This document shows, piece after piece, positions 44,421-54,664 of a DNA stretch of 64,000 nt. The notes under the pieces are model-generated. The model saw nothing but the letters and a program-made list of their open reading frames with translations, did no database searches and had not been told where the DNA came from. The stretch covers positions 324,028-388,027 of the forward strand of contig JACEVL010000432.1 of the NCBI GenBank assembly GCA_020284085.1, written 5' to 3'. Made by a program: the position numbers and the translations under genes. Position 1 is the first letter of the stretch. The number at the start of each line of letters is the position of its first letter. Origin of the DNA: Aporrectodea caliginosa. Its lineage: Eukaryota > Annelida > Clitellata > Crassiclitellata > Lumbricidae.

Positions 44421-44522
44421 TCGTTGGTACCGATGTTGGAGCAATACAGGGTTCAGGTTACTCTAATGGCCAGAGACATATCATTAAAGTACTATCGACT
44501 TATTTTTCTTCTGGCTGCAAAG
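44421..44522 (+). CDS. Peptide family exon 2, unit d
   Basis: Acceptor TTTATTGTAG and donor GTTAGT bound 102 nt, open in phase 1: VVGTDVGAIQGSGYSNGQRH then IIKVLSTYFSSGCK. Same length as unit c. The first 40 nt match unit c at only about half of positions, whereas the last 22 match at 21. The first cysteine of unit c is tyrosine here. Exon 3 of this unit lies at 50,085 in the matching phase, so unit d has two coherent exons but no visible signal exon of its own. Confidence 0.55.
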
Positions 44523-44998
44523 GTTAGTTCCAACTATCAATTTTTGAGGTTGAATTTTAGGAAAAGCTTTAAGATCTACAAGTGTGGAACTGAATGACAA
44601 ATTGTTTATACAATTGCGTGCAATTCTCTCTATGATTCTCACATGTTGTATGAAACTGGTAGTTAGATCTGGGAGCTCTTGCTCCCTTGTTCGTTTGCTG
44701 TGGTGTATGATTGCGCATTAGGTAAAATAGGCCTAGTCTGCAAACATGGGAACTAATATTTAGAGGCATATACCTTACCTTACCATATGTGGCACAAGCA
44801 AAAAATGACCAAAGAAAGAGCAGACTGCCCTGTTTATGACAACGATAGGCCTATATTGTCTTTAAGCTATTCATGGCTAATATGGCATTCCAAAAAAATC
44901 TAATAAAGTGATACTCTCAACCCAGATACGACAAACCAGTGAAATTATCTAAAACTTTATTTCATTTATCCTTCAGGCTACCGAGTTTTTTGTAACAC
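44523..44998. other. Intron 2, unit d, before the 5-kb insertion
   Basis: Parallels 33,703-34,240 ('gacaaattg', 'gatctgggagctcttgct', 'acgacaaaccagtgaaa'). Confidence 0.6.
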
Positions 44999-45429
44999 TG
45001 GCTACCAAGGGGTGGTTACCACCCCCTGGATTTCGTGTTTGATTTCACATTATCATATATTGTAATACAGCAATGGATTCAGCATTCATTTCTGAACAGA
45101 ATGGTATATTTAGTTGTACATTTTGTGAAGGAACCTCGAAATTACATAATTTTTAACAACAGGAACCGATAATTAGCGATATTTTATATTATTGCGTACA
45201 TTTTTACTTTTTGGATAAACAAATATAAGATTATGTGTGTTTTGACACTGATCTACGTATCCAAGAACATTTAAAACATAATGATGCTTCATTTGTAACA
45301 AGTAGTCCATAACTCAGGGTAATCGTGCAAAAGTGGAAGAGAACCTGAAAGTTGATTTATTTCATAGATAAAAGTATACTAATCAATTTTAGGAGTCAAC
45401 TCATTCTCAAATTTACCCTGTAGCGGCTA

Positions 45430-45745
45430 TGGCAGCCATTTTACAAAATGGTCGACCAAAATATAACTTTGTAAATATCTCAGCTTCTAGTTCACTTAGA
45501 ATCGTGATCTTGGTGTCTAAACATACAAATTTAGGGGCAAGGATTTCAATAGAACTAATTTCAAACACTTATCCACAGGAAATTGGCAGCCATTTTCCAA
45601 AATGGCCGACCAAAATATAACTTTGTAAATATCTCAGCTTCTATTTCACTTAGAATCGTGATCTTGGTGTCTAAGCATACATATTTGGGACAAGGTTACC
45701 AACAGAACTAATAGCAAACACTTATCTACAAGAGATTTGCAGCCA
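45430..45745. repeat. About 158-bp tandem duplication
   Basis: 'gcagccattttacaaaatgg' at 45,433 recurs as 'gcagccattttccaaaatgg' at 45,587, and the whole interval repeats to 'gcagcc' at 45,741. Confidence 0.9.
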
Positions 45746-45749
45746 GTGA

Positions 45750-46860
45750 CGTTATTTGCGGAAGGTGGGATTTCCCCTAGTTTGAAACTCAACTGTGACA
45801 CATCGCACAGGCCTCTACACAGACATAGACCAGTACAGTGTAGAGCAGCTTCCACTGATTTGCACTGTCACCTACAGCCCTTCTCGCAGCCACATCTTAG
45901 CAGTTCATGACAGGTATGAGATGCTTTGGGAAGTGTGGTCCACTTCGCTTCCTAGCCTCCTTTGGTCGTTTGCTGCCACCCTCAATCACCCGGACATGGC
46001 AATAGTTTGAGAACAGCTACGAACATCTGTGCCCAAATATGACTTGCCTGGTAGGCAGCTATCTTTGTGTGTTCCACAAGTGCAGCTTGAGTCGGTGGAA
46101 GGCCATCCATTAGTCTACTTTTCTGTGAGAACAGCTGCTTCTGTGCCTCATTCACCTTCTCCTCACTGCTCGCACGGTCGTACAGCATAACTAGAAAGTG
46201 CCCCAGTACATCAAGCTGATCATCAACAGAGCTGGGAGTTAATGCTGAGGTGCAGAAGGCTGGGATGACGTCATTAAATGCCTTCCAAATGTCCCACTAA
46301 GTCCTTTTACTGCGCCCAGCAAAGAATAATACTGTGTCACATCCGCTAAATGCGTGTAGGAAGGGCAAGGCTATGCACTTCTCTAGGCTGAAAGCATGTG
46401 TTATCTCATGGGTACCTGATGCTTTTGCCCGAGTCAAAACCAACCCATAGTTCGTCAATGCTGGGCTGCTGAACTGCTGCTACATGGCCAACTCCAACGC
46501 GTCACAGTCAACTGAGCATATCATCACTTTACGATAGCCATGTTTGGCAGCATCAGACACATGCAGGAAAATCCTTGTATCAGCTGCTTCCTGGAGTACA
46601 AGGAACAGGTCCAGTTGTGTCCCTTGGCTGAGTGCAGAGTACGTCCTTGTGGTGTGTGGTTATGATCTGTCTTTCTGTTTCTATTTCAATTTTTCCTATG
46701 TGCAGACTCGAGAAAGGAAACAACTCTGGCTTATTTTCGTCATTCCTCAGAAATTCCTGCCAGTATCTATGCAGAGCATTAGGAGATTCATTCCATACCA
46801 CATCTACCCTATGCACATGCTCTATCTGTCTTGCATTTGAAGAGTCCATGACAAGTCACT
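45750..46860 (-). pseudogene. TE-encoded protein relic with Cys-rich tail
   Basis: Minus frames read DVVWNESPNALHRYWQEFLR, NDENKPELFPFSSLHIGKIE and THHKDVLCTQPRDTTG (46,780-46,600), then after broken sequence MLYDRASSEEKVNEAQKQLF and GLPPTQAALVEHTKIAAYQA (46,188-46,040), and finally ALHCTGLCLCRGLCD (45,850-45,800). I know this order from a multicopy uncharacterised family in invertebrate and fish genomes, always in many decayed copies. It is likely the coding part of the composite element. Many stops. Confidence 0.6.
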
Positions 46861-47149
46861 TTGCACCCACAGCGAATAAGTTCTGTACAGTTTCAGTAAG
46901 CTATGGCTGTAAGGACCAGTTTGTACGACCATCCCCATTCAACTGGACTTGGTAAAATTGGCTCCAGTGGTGGCTCTAGCCTTTTCCAACAAGGGGCCAC
47001 AGAGTGGCCGGGAACCTAACAGAGGGGCCAGTTGGATGTTTGGTTTGGTCAAAACTGAGAGTGGTGACAAGATATCTGTACTGGAGCTACCTTAATTCTT
47101 TATATCAACAGCCTCAAGTCAAGACACAATTGGAAATAGTCTCACTTTA
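46861..47149. other. Unassigned
   Basis: No motif seen between the TE protein relic and the L2 relic. Confidence 0.3.
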
Positions 47150-48050
47150 AATATTAAAAGTAAAACCTATAAACTAAAAACAATACATACAGTTTTAGTA
47201 ATTGTAAGTGCAAGTTTAAGACTATCATGCCTGTAGTCAGATATGTCTGGGGAATAAGCATTGATTTTGAATATTGTGGTTGGCCAGAGTTCGCAGATTT
47301 GTAAATGATGAGACCCAGTTTGGAAGAGATTCTTTGCTGAACAGGAAGCCGATGCAAAGATTTCAGCACAAGGGTTATATGTTCATACGGCTCTAGTCAA
47401 ATAGTTCTGAACTCTCTGCAGCTTGAGCATATTTGACTTATTGATACCAAAAAGAAGCGAGTTACAATAATCTAGGTGACTGGAAACCAATGCATTTGCC
47501 AAAGATCTCCTCGCAGACATAGGCACCTAGCACATAATTCTGCATATGCCATGAATAAACAATGTTTATTCATGGCATATGCAGAATTATATGTTTATTA
47601 AACATATATGATGACTTATAAATACTGTTTACCTGGCCACTGAGACTGAGAGACATGGTAGAATAAAAAAAACACCTAAGTTATTTGCAGCATCGGCCAG
47701 CTCAAAGATTGATTCACCCACTTTCAATGACTTATGCTGATAAAACTTGTTTAAGTTGCTGTGAAGTGCCCAGTAGCAGAAATTCAGTGTTTGATGGGTT
47801 AAGTCAGTCAATGGGAATATTGATAAAACTTGGTTTATTGGCTGCCATCAAGGACTGTACTTCATCAAAGACAGCAGACAACAGCTGTATAGATGAGTCA
47901 CATGAGACTGTCAAATGAAATGCAGATTTTAGTATCATCAGCATAGAAATGATATCCTAGCGAATGATCAAGGAGCAATATATTCCCACTCAGACTTTCT
48001 AGTAGGTCCCCAACTTCTAGACTGTGGTTGTGCCCCTGAGCCTGCAACTC
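47150..48050 (-). pseudogene. L2-like LINE relic, RT thumb and C-terminal region
   Basis: Minus frames read TDLTHQTLNFCYWALHSNLN and ADAANNLGVFF (47,811-47,660), then MLKSLHRLPVQQRISSKLGL and IIYKSANSGQPQYSKSMLIP (47,369-47,260). 'LGVFFD' and 'LHWLPVQxRI' are L2-clade landmarks. A perfect hairpin interrupts it at 47,534. Confidence 0.65.
47534..47590. repeat. Perfect 28-bp inverted repeat, 1-nt centre
   Basis: ATAATTCTGCATATGCCATG then AATAAACA at 47,534-47,561 is exactly inverted at 47,563-47,590 around a single A. Confidence 0.97.
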
Positions 48051-48489
48051 ACTTATTTATATCAATTATTTTGGTGGTATAGTTGAACTGATTATGTCAT
48101 ATTTTCAAACTTTTTGAATGACTTAAATAGGGATATGTATAATAACGAAAAGCAAATTTGGGTAAATAAAGTGGTTACAATGGGCTTCATTTGGCAGCAA
48201 ATGCTCTAAAATGCGTTGTCGGCTGGGGCACAACCAGCTTGGAGGGGAGCTTACGACGCTTCGTCAGACCCATAGTCGAGGCAGACTTTGTCCCAGTAGT
48301 CCCAGTAAAATATGTACTGGGACAGACAGCACACAGCACTTAAGTACTCACAAACAGTGCTACAAAATCCACTCACCATTCCAGACACACGATCATATAA
48401 AACTGACAAACCCAATATGATGTAATTTATCAATAAATTTCTGGTAAACATGTAGTTTTGCATCGTAAATTATTTCCCCATTGTAGCAG

Positions 48490-48665
48490 TATCATTTTTT
48501 ATCAATCCAACTTCTACTTTGGCAAGAATCCTTCTCATCAATCCAGCTTCTATTTAAGCAACAATTATTTTTAATCAATAGAACGTCTATTTAATTATGA
48601 TTTATTTTTCATCAATCCAGCTTCTACTTAAGCAAGATTCTTTTCACACGTCAATTCAACTTGTA
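48490..48665. repeat. Loose array of the 37-bp ATCAATCCAACTTCTA repeat
   Basis: Four to five units (ATCAATCCAGCTTCTATTT AAGCAA variants) in the orientation of MITE-G copy 1, with no GGTAAAGTCG ends beside them. Confidence 0.85.
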
Positions 48666-48922
48666 TTCGACCAGCGCTTGAGAATAAAGTTATACCAACA
48701 CATACAGGCAATGTGATTGTAGTTCTTGATTGTAGTTATGCATTCCAGCGGTATATTTAAGAGTCGCAATATTAAATTTAACTAATTCTGCAGTTAGATT
48801 GTGAAAAATTGTTTTAGCGACGTTGTTGTCATGCGAAATGTCAATATACGAAAATGCACACTTTACAGTAAACTACTGTTGTATAGGTAAATTCACCTAT
48901 TATCGCTCACCGTACAAAATCG

Positions 48923-49421
48923 GGTAAAGTCGTAGTTTACGTTGCTAAATTATTTGATATTGTCACTTTAACATGGAAGCTGGATTGATGAAAAATTGTT
49001 TCCCTACATGGAAGTGGGATTGATGAAAACATTCCTGTGTTCAAAATTGAAGTTGGATTGATCGAAATAATTTTTCCCGTAAATAGAAGCTGGATGGATT
49101 AAATTAAGTTTTCGATTCAATAGAAGCTGTATTGATGAAAATAATTGTTTCCGTAAGTAGAAGCTGGATCCATGAGAACATATCTTTGCTTAAATAAAAG
49201 TTCCATTGATGAAAAATATTTCTTTCGTGAAATAGAAGTTGGATTGATAAAAGTAATTTTTCCAATTAAATGGAAGTTGGATTGATGAAAATATTTCTCC
49301 ATGAAATGGAGGCTGGATTGATGATAGTTAACATGCACATAGGTAGACTGCTTACTTACCAACGTCAAGTACGATATTGAAGACAATAGAATAATTTAGC
49401 AACGTAAACTACGACTTTACC
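48923..49421 (+). mobile_element. MITE-G, copy 2
   Basis: Starts GGTAAAGTCGTAGTTTACG and ends CGTAAACTACGACTTTACC, with the 8-bp duplication CAAAATCG on both sides (48,915-48,922; 49,422-49,429). The core is ten units of about 37 bp (RGAAGYTGGATTGATGAAAA plus a variable AT-rich part). Unit order corresponds to copy 1, so both derive from one parent. Confidence 0.9.
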
Positions 49422-50084
49422 CAAAATCGATTAATATTACTTCAAATTTTAATTTTACGGCGTGGGTTGACTCCTAGATCTCTTCTACAACATGTTAGGC
49501 GTACTTACTCCAAAAATCAACTTCTCTTCCACGTTTGCACGATTTTTTTGCTTAGCCTATCCGTTGGACTATATAAACTAGTCCATAGTTGTAGCGAAAT
49601 ATAAAGGTATTAAAGGCACACACCTATATCGGTTTACGTTGTGATGCTGCATTCAGCCATTTTCAGACATATATCGCGTATTATTATTTATTGTGATCAC
49701 TTCCAGTGTTCAAATGTTCAAAAGACAAATAAGTAAGCAAGGAAATGTAGCCCTGCATTCCCTCTACAGAATGGTATATTTGTTTCTCTTCCAGGAAGAA
49801 AAATGAATACGCTATAGTCGAAAAACTAAGGGGGTGGTATCCACTTCCCCCCTCTGGTACCCCGGGTATATCGGGTATAACTTTTGAATGGCGTGAGATA
49901 CCACCATGATGTTTACCTCAAAATTTGCCCCAATTATTCTGCTACAGCTACCTAAAATGAAAAAATTATATTCCATATGAAAAAAAATGTTATGCCTAAA
50001 AAGGGTGGTGGTAACCACCCCCCTTGTAGCCCGAGGGTTATATTTACTTTGTCATCCTGTTCATTTTTACTCTTCGTCACACAG

Positions 50085-50128
50085 TCCACTCTGCGGAAGT
50101 TGAGTTTGGGTTCTGTTATGTGTGTTGA
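50085..50128 (+). CDS. Peptide family exon 3, unit d
   Basis: After acceptor TCGTCACACAG the phase-1 reading gives VHSAEVEFGFCYVC and a TGA stop, in register with exon 2 at 44,421. The unit-b copy shares EVEF-x-FCYVC. Downstream, a short stretch bounded by TAG and GTATGT (about 50,162-50,173; counterpart near 34,364-34,381) may be an untranslated exon. Confidence 0.5.
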
Positions 50129-50455
50129 AGGTTTTTAATTATTTGTTTTTTGTTACTTTTTAGCTGCCAAAGCCGGTATGTATGCATTTATATATTTATT
50201 GAGATATTTGCATGACACATTTCTAAAGCGTATAAAGCAATAAATTGAAATTAGATGCATCTATAAGACAGAAGTAACCAGGAGTACATATAAGATATAT
50301 GAGGCTTTTAATCAGATAAGTATTATGTTTTCTATAGATCTAATGACAAAAAAGCTAGGGTAGACAGCGCTGTTTATAACAAACAAATAATGTTTTAAAG
50401 TTGTGCATACCTTGTATAGCACTCCATACAATAAGTAATATAGTCTCTGACTGTT
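50129..50455. other. 3' flank of unit d
   Basis: Parallels 34,315-34,480 and then 35,975-36,110; no other content seen. Confidence 0.45.
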
Positions 50456-50459
50456 AACG

Positions 50460-50800
50460 CCCTTCAACTCCATTCAAATCTCTCGACACCTTTACATTCG
50501 CCAGCTATTCTCCATCCAACCGTCCAGGTTAACTCGCTCATCAGCATATCTTTATCTAGGCCTCCAGTTTCCTCATCTGTGAAATTCTGCAACCCCTCCT
50601 TCGTTTATGCTGCACCAGATCTTTGGAAGAAAATCCCAAAAGATCTCCGCCATTTCCTCATCCTTGTATCCTACCAGTTAATTTCACCTCTCTCAGCTTG
50701 CCCTCTGCTGTGCTACTTTTCACTCGCGACCTAAAACCGAATTCTTGCAGCTACCTTAATATTATATTGATTCTAGTAGTGCGCCACCAAACGACTATCA
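50460..50800 (+). pseudogene. L2-like LINE C-terminal fragment
   Basis: Plus frames read PSFVYAAPDLWKKIPKDLRH and, in the next frame, a stretch ending in a short 'FTRDLKPNSCSYL'-like tail. 'APxLWNxIPxxLR' is the C-terminal landmark of L2-type ORFs. Confidence 0.55.
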
Positions 50801-50836
50801 TCATCACCGATACCACCCTAGCAAAATGGTGTGTCC

Positions 50837-51939
50837 CATGGTTATTAGAAACAAGAGGGGGAAACGGAAAAACCTCGTTTTAAACAAATAAAAAACGGAT
50901 TAGAAAATAATTTAATTTTTTTACATCTTGTACTGCATTTTAAAATTAAGAACCTTGTTTACACAATTTAATTTTATTGTATTGTATTGTATTGTATTTT
51001 GAACACTTGTTATAGCGCCCCAACCAGATTTTCCCATTCAGAGGCGCTCCGACTACTGCGCGAACGCTGAATCGGAGTTTCACGCCGAAGCGCATGAGCA
51101 ATTGCGAGTGAAGGACTTGCCCAGGGTCCCTACGTGGCGACTTTGAGGTGGATCCGAACCCGCAACCCTCCGGCTGCAGGCACCGAACATACCCCTACAC
51201 CACCGCGCCCCAGTTGTATTGTGATGTGTTGTATTGTGTGTTGTATTGTACTCCACGTTTATAATGCGACCGAGCCACCCGCAGTAAAGATCCGAGAAAT
51301 TAATCTCTGATAAACCGACCCGACCGGGAAGCGAACCCGGGGCGCCGACGCGGTGAGTGGGCACCAACCCACTCGGCCACTCAGGATCCTTAATTTTAAT
51401 CAGCATATTATACAACTTTATTAGTAAAACACATTAAACACAGTAAACATTAATCTACAACAATTATTTTCTTGTCCAAAAGTTTGGTTTAAGAAGAAAT
51501 TGAGAAATTACAAATATTGAAATCTTTTCAAATTGAAATTGTAAACATACTCACATAAGCAATAAACTTTGAAAGTATAGAGTGTATTTAAATAAAAATT
51601 GTACTTACGACTTTGACTAATATAAGAACTTAATATGGAGTAATATCAGTCAGTTAATCAGTAAGTCGGAGATTACTGTATAGTGAATACAAAGGCAACA
51701 TTGTTTTCCTGTACTGTGCTGTTTATTTCTCAACTGATGACATTCAATAGTGACATAAATTAGATGAATCCTTGAACGAACAGAGACAACGTAAGAGATA
51801 TCAGACAAAAATAAAACTAAACAAATAATAAATAAAGTTAGGCTTACATAAAAAAATTAAAAACCGGAAAAAACGGGATTAAAAAACGAAGAAAAGTTTC
51901 TTGAAAAACAAATCGGAAAAAACGGTTTTTACAACTATG
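50837..51939. mobile_element. hAT-like element, inverted copy of 21,201-21,963
   Basis: Starts CATGGTTATTAGAAACAAG and ends GGTTTTTACAACTATG. Flanks GTGTGTCC and TTGTGTCC (7 of 8). The interior is the reverse complement of the 21-kb copy ('ttaatatggagtaatatcag', 'tgctgtttatttctca'). A SINE dimer accounts for the extra length. Confidence 0.85.
50977..51389 (-). mobile_element. Dimeric tRNA-SINE with (ATACA)n tail
   Basis: Read on the minus strand, the 5' head is Leu/Ser-tRNA-like: GTGGCCGAGTGGG, then B box GGGTTCGCTTCCC (51,385-51,320). After an ACAATACAAC-rich linker comes a complete second head and body, the same SINE as 12,606-12,841 (B box GGGTTCGGATCCAC, body 'catgcgcttcggcgtgaaac'). It ends in ATACA repeats. 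One 9-bp duplication TTAATTTTA brackets the pair (50,968-50,976; 51,390-51,398), so both parts may have moved as one unit. Confidence 0.8.
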
Positions 51940-51947
51940 TTGTGTCC

Positions 51948-52400
51948 TTTACCTCCCCAGATTCTTACTTGGACTGGCAAAACAACCTGACTATAGTGGA
52001 CTTTATTTCCATATGCTCACTTGACGCTCCTGTTGCGTGGCACTGAAATATTTTTGAGTAATATAAGTCAGTTTGTAGGTCAATCGGAGATGGCTGGGTA
52101 CCAAGACAACATTTCGGAATTTTGATAACTTATCAGTCAATCGATTGTATATTTACTAGATGTTTGCCCGTCCTAAGACGGTTGTTTAGGGAGCTCGCCC
52201 GCTCCACTTAAAATCGCATGACCGGCTGCGCGCGGGCCCATACAGGGCAATAGACTATCGTGCAGCGCAAATTTTATCACACGGCAAGTTGAATCTACGC
52301 GACGGTTTAAAGTTCATAGCAGCGCCACCTACCGAATTTCGTTACACGGAAATTTGAATCAACGCGACGGCTTAAACTTTGTCGCAGCGACGCCTGTTGT
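51948..52400. other. Unassigned
   Basis: A diverged two-fold repeat: 'aagttgaatctacgcgacgg' (52,285) and 'aatttgaatcaacgcgacgg' (52,350) with similar surroundings. No coding sequence. Confidence 0.45.
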
Positions 52401-52481
52401 GGGGTGCTGTCGTTTTTGTCACGTATGAGCTCTTATAGCAGAAAGTGAAAAAAGATGTGCTGTAAGCTTATTTCGCGCTAT
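52401..52481. repeat. Repeat R1, copy 2 (left piece)
   Basis: 'gtttttgtcacgtatgagct' and 'cagaaagtgaaaaaa' match 23,566-23,615; the match stops where the LINE begins. Confidence 0.8.
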
Positions 52482-54416
52482 TCTTTTAAAAAATACCTTA
52501 ATCCACCACTCTATAACTCTTTTGGCCTCATCCCTACGTCTTCTGATGAAATTATCAATTTAAGCAAAACCATACACAGTACGCACAGCAGAGGGCCCGA
52601 TGATATAGATCCACTCATTGCTAATTCACATATCCCAATTATTGCAACCCAACTAGCTGAAATAATAAACTGTTCTCTAAATACGGGAACGGTGCCACAG
52701 GCCATAAAATTGCCAAAGTCGTTCCCATTTATAAGAAAGGTGACAAGGACAACCCTATAAACTACAGACCAATAGCTATTCTCCCTTTCTTTTCAAAATT
52801 CTTTGAGAAAGTTATGTACAGCAGGCTTAGCATATTTGTCGAAAAGTCCAACATCATTTTTTCTTCACAGCATGGCTTCCGTGCGGGACATTCCCCTCTG
52901 TTACCCTTACTTACCATGCACGATAAAATATCAAATGCTTTTGAAAAAAATGAATATTCTATAGGTATATTCCTGGATTTGGCAAAAGCATTTGACACCG
53001 TAAATCACGATATTCTTCTTCACAAATTATCCACATATGGAATCAGAGGAGTCCAATTAGATTGGTTTACTAGCTACTTTGAGAATCGACTCCAATATGT
53101 TACTTGTAATGGTGCCGTTTCAGAACTAAGAACTGTTAAGCATGGTGTACCACAGGGATCGAACTTAGGCCCCCTACTATTTCTCCTATTTATTAACGAC
53201 CTACCCAATGTATCTGACATTCTCTCCTTTATTTTATTTGCAGACGACACAAATATCTTTTGCTCCCACAGCTCCTACGACGCCTTAACGCAAATAATCA
53301 ATTCTGAACTTACACTAGTATTCGATTGGTTCAGCGCCAATATGCTGTCACTAAATTGCGATAAAACCTCCTTTATACTATTCAGCTCTCATAGAAAAAT
53401 GGCTCCTCCCAGAGAATCCCTAAGGCTATTACTTAATGACGTTCCCATCACACAAGTTGAGACAACAAAGTTTCTGGGCGTGTATATTGACCAGCACATG
53501 ACTTGGAATGCCCATATAAAGTCCATCACTGCAAAAATAGCAAAGAACATAGGTATAATGTCACGTATCTCCCATCTCCTGCCAGTTGATATCCGCCTAA
53601 AATTATATCATTCACTGATATACCCCTACCTTACTTACTGTACGATGGTCTGGGCCTCAACATACAACTCACGATTAAGCAAATTGATCACACTCCAGAA
53701 ACGAGCACTACGGGTTATAACCAAAGCTCCATACCATAGATTACACAAATTATGCAGTAAAGACTTATTCACGGAACTCAATTTACTCAATTTACATCAA
53801 ATAAAAACTCTACAAATAGGTACTTTTATGTTTGGCTTTACTCATAAACTCCTGCCCTCTAACTTTAATGATTACTTTCAGCGTGGGTCAGATATTCACA
53901 CCCACTACACCAGGAGCTCGAGCAACTATCGCCCAGCGCTTGCACTTTCAAACTCACGCAAATTCTCAGCCAAGCATATAGGTCCCTCCGTATGGAATAA
54001 GATTCCCACTGAAATATGCCAAGCAACCAATCTGTATATGTTTAAAAAGATGTTACGCACCCACCTAATAAGTAACCAAACTGATCTTATTTAGTTAAGT
54101 TGTTAGTTAAGTTATTAGTTAAGCTCTTATAGATAATGCCAACTATTGTAAACAAAATAATGATCTATTTTCCTAAACTGTTCTCTAACCAATCACCAGT
54201 ATAGGGCATTTAGCCCACGAGATATGTTGAACAAGATAGCAATCGCAACTGCCTCTAGCTGTATATATCTGGTACATAGGTGACCCTAATTTAGCGGGAT
54301 ACTCATTAGTCATCCCTTCAGGGCCTCCTTGTTACCCTTCAAATGAAAACTGTATAACTGTAAATGCACTGTTCAAAGGTTAACAATAAATGATGATTGA
54401 TTGATTGATTGATTGA
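52482..54416 (+). mobile_element. Jockey/CR1-group LINE, 5' truncated, nearly intact RT
   Basis: The 5' frame reads RGPDDIDPLIANSHIPII and AEIINCSLNTGTVPQAIK, shifts frame at about 52,712, and continues with YRPIAILPFFSKFFEKV, SQHGFRAGHS, IGIFLDLAKAFDTVNHDILL, HGVPQGSNLGPLLFLLFIND, ILFADDTNIF, KFLGVYIDQHMTWNAH and HQIKTLQIGTFMFGFTHKLL to the stop at 54,094. The 426-codon stretch 52,814-54,094 is unbroken. The 3' UTR holds TTAGCGGGAT and AATAAA, and the tail is (GATT)n at 54,391-54,416. It splits repeat R1. Clade within the Jockey/CR1 group not certain. Confidence 0.9.
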
Positions 54417-54417
54417 T

Positions 54418-54664
54418 ATTCAAGACTGGCTTCACAGATTAAAAAAAACCTCTATTCATGCTAAATTAGCAGCATTTAGAGCAATATTGAACAATCCAAT
54501 TGTATATGAAACGAATTGTAATAAAAAGTTGGCATGCAAACTTTAAAAATTAGCTATAAGCCAACAACCGTTTATGTATCAGAAAGTACTTGACACAAGT
54601 GTATTATTTGTAAATAAGTTTATTATTCTTTTATTTATTTAGATACAGTTGGCATATCGATCAT
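54418..54664. repeat. Repeat R1, copy 2 (middle piece)
   Basis: 'ggcttcacagatt', 'attgaacaatccaattgtat' and 'acagttggcatat' match 23,640-23,870. Confidence 0.85.

Larger units (their letters stand above)
44999..50029. mobile_element. 5-kb composite element with GTGGTTACCACC ends
   Basis: GGCTACCAAGGGGTGGTTACCACC-like sequence at the left and its inverse (GGTGGTAACCACCCCCCTTG then TAGCC) at the right. Homologous introns run continuously across this point in unit b, so the block is inserted. It holds a decayed TE protein, an L2 relic, loose 37-bp repeats and MITE-G copy 2. The exact termini and target duplication are uncertain by about 20 bp. Confidence 0.6.

Noticed and set aside
47534..47590. 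microRNA precursor
   Set aside because: A one-base loop and perfect 28-bp arms are not a miRNA fold; a palindrome from repair is simpler.
48923..49421. CRISPR-like pattern of about 20-bp repeats with variable spacers (also 27,225-27,660 and 56,105-56,610)
   Set aside because: The spacers are themselves degenerate repeats, the arrays lie inside TIR elements with target duplications, no cas genes occur and the genome is animal.
51300..51390. Leu/Ser tRNA gene
   Set aside because: Only the promoter boxes are tRNA-like; it continues into a SINE body and sits within a target duplication.
52814..54094. 426-codon ORF as a host gene
   Set aside because: It is a LINE reverse transcriptase with GVPQGS and FADD motifs, a LINE 3' UTR and a microsatellite tail.
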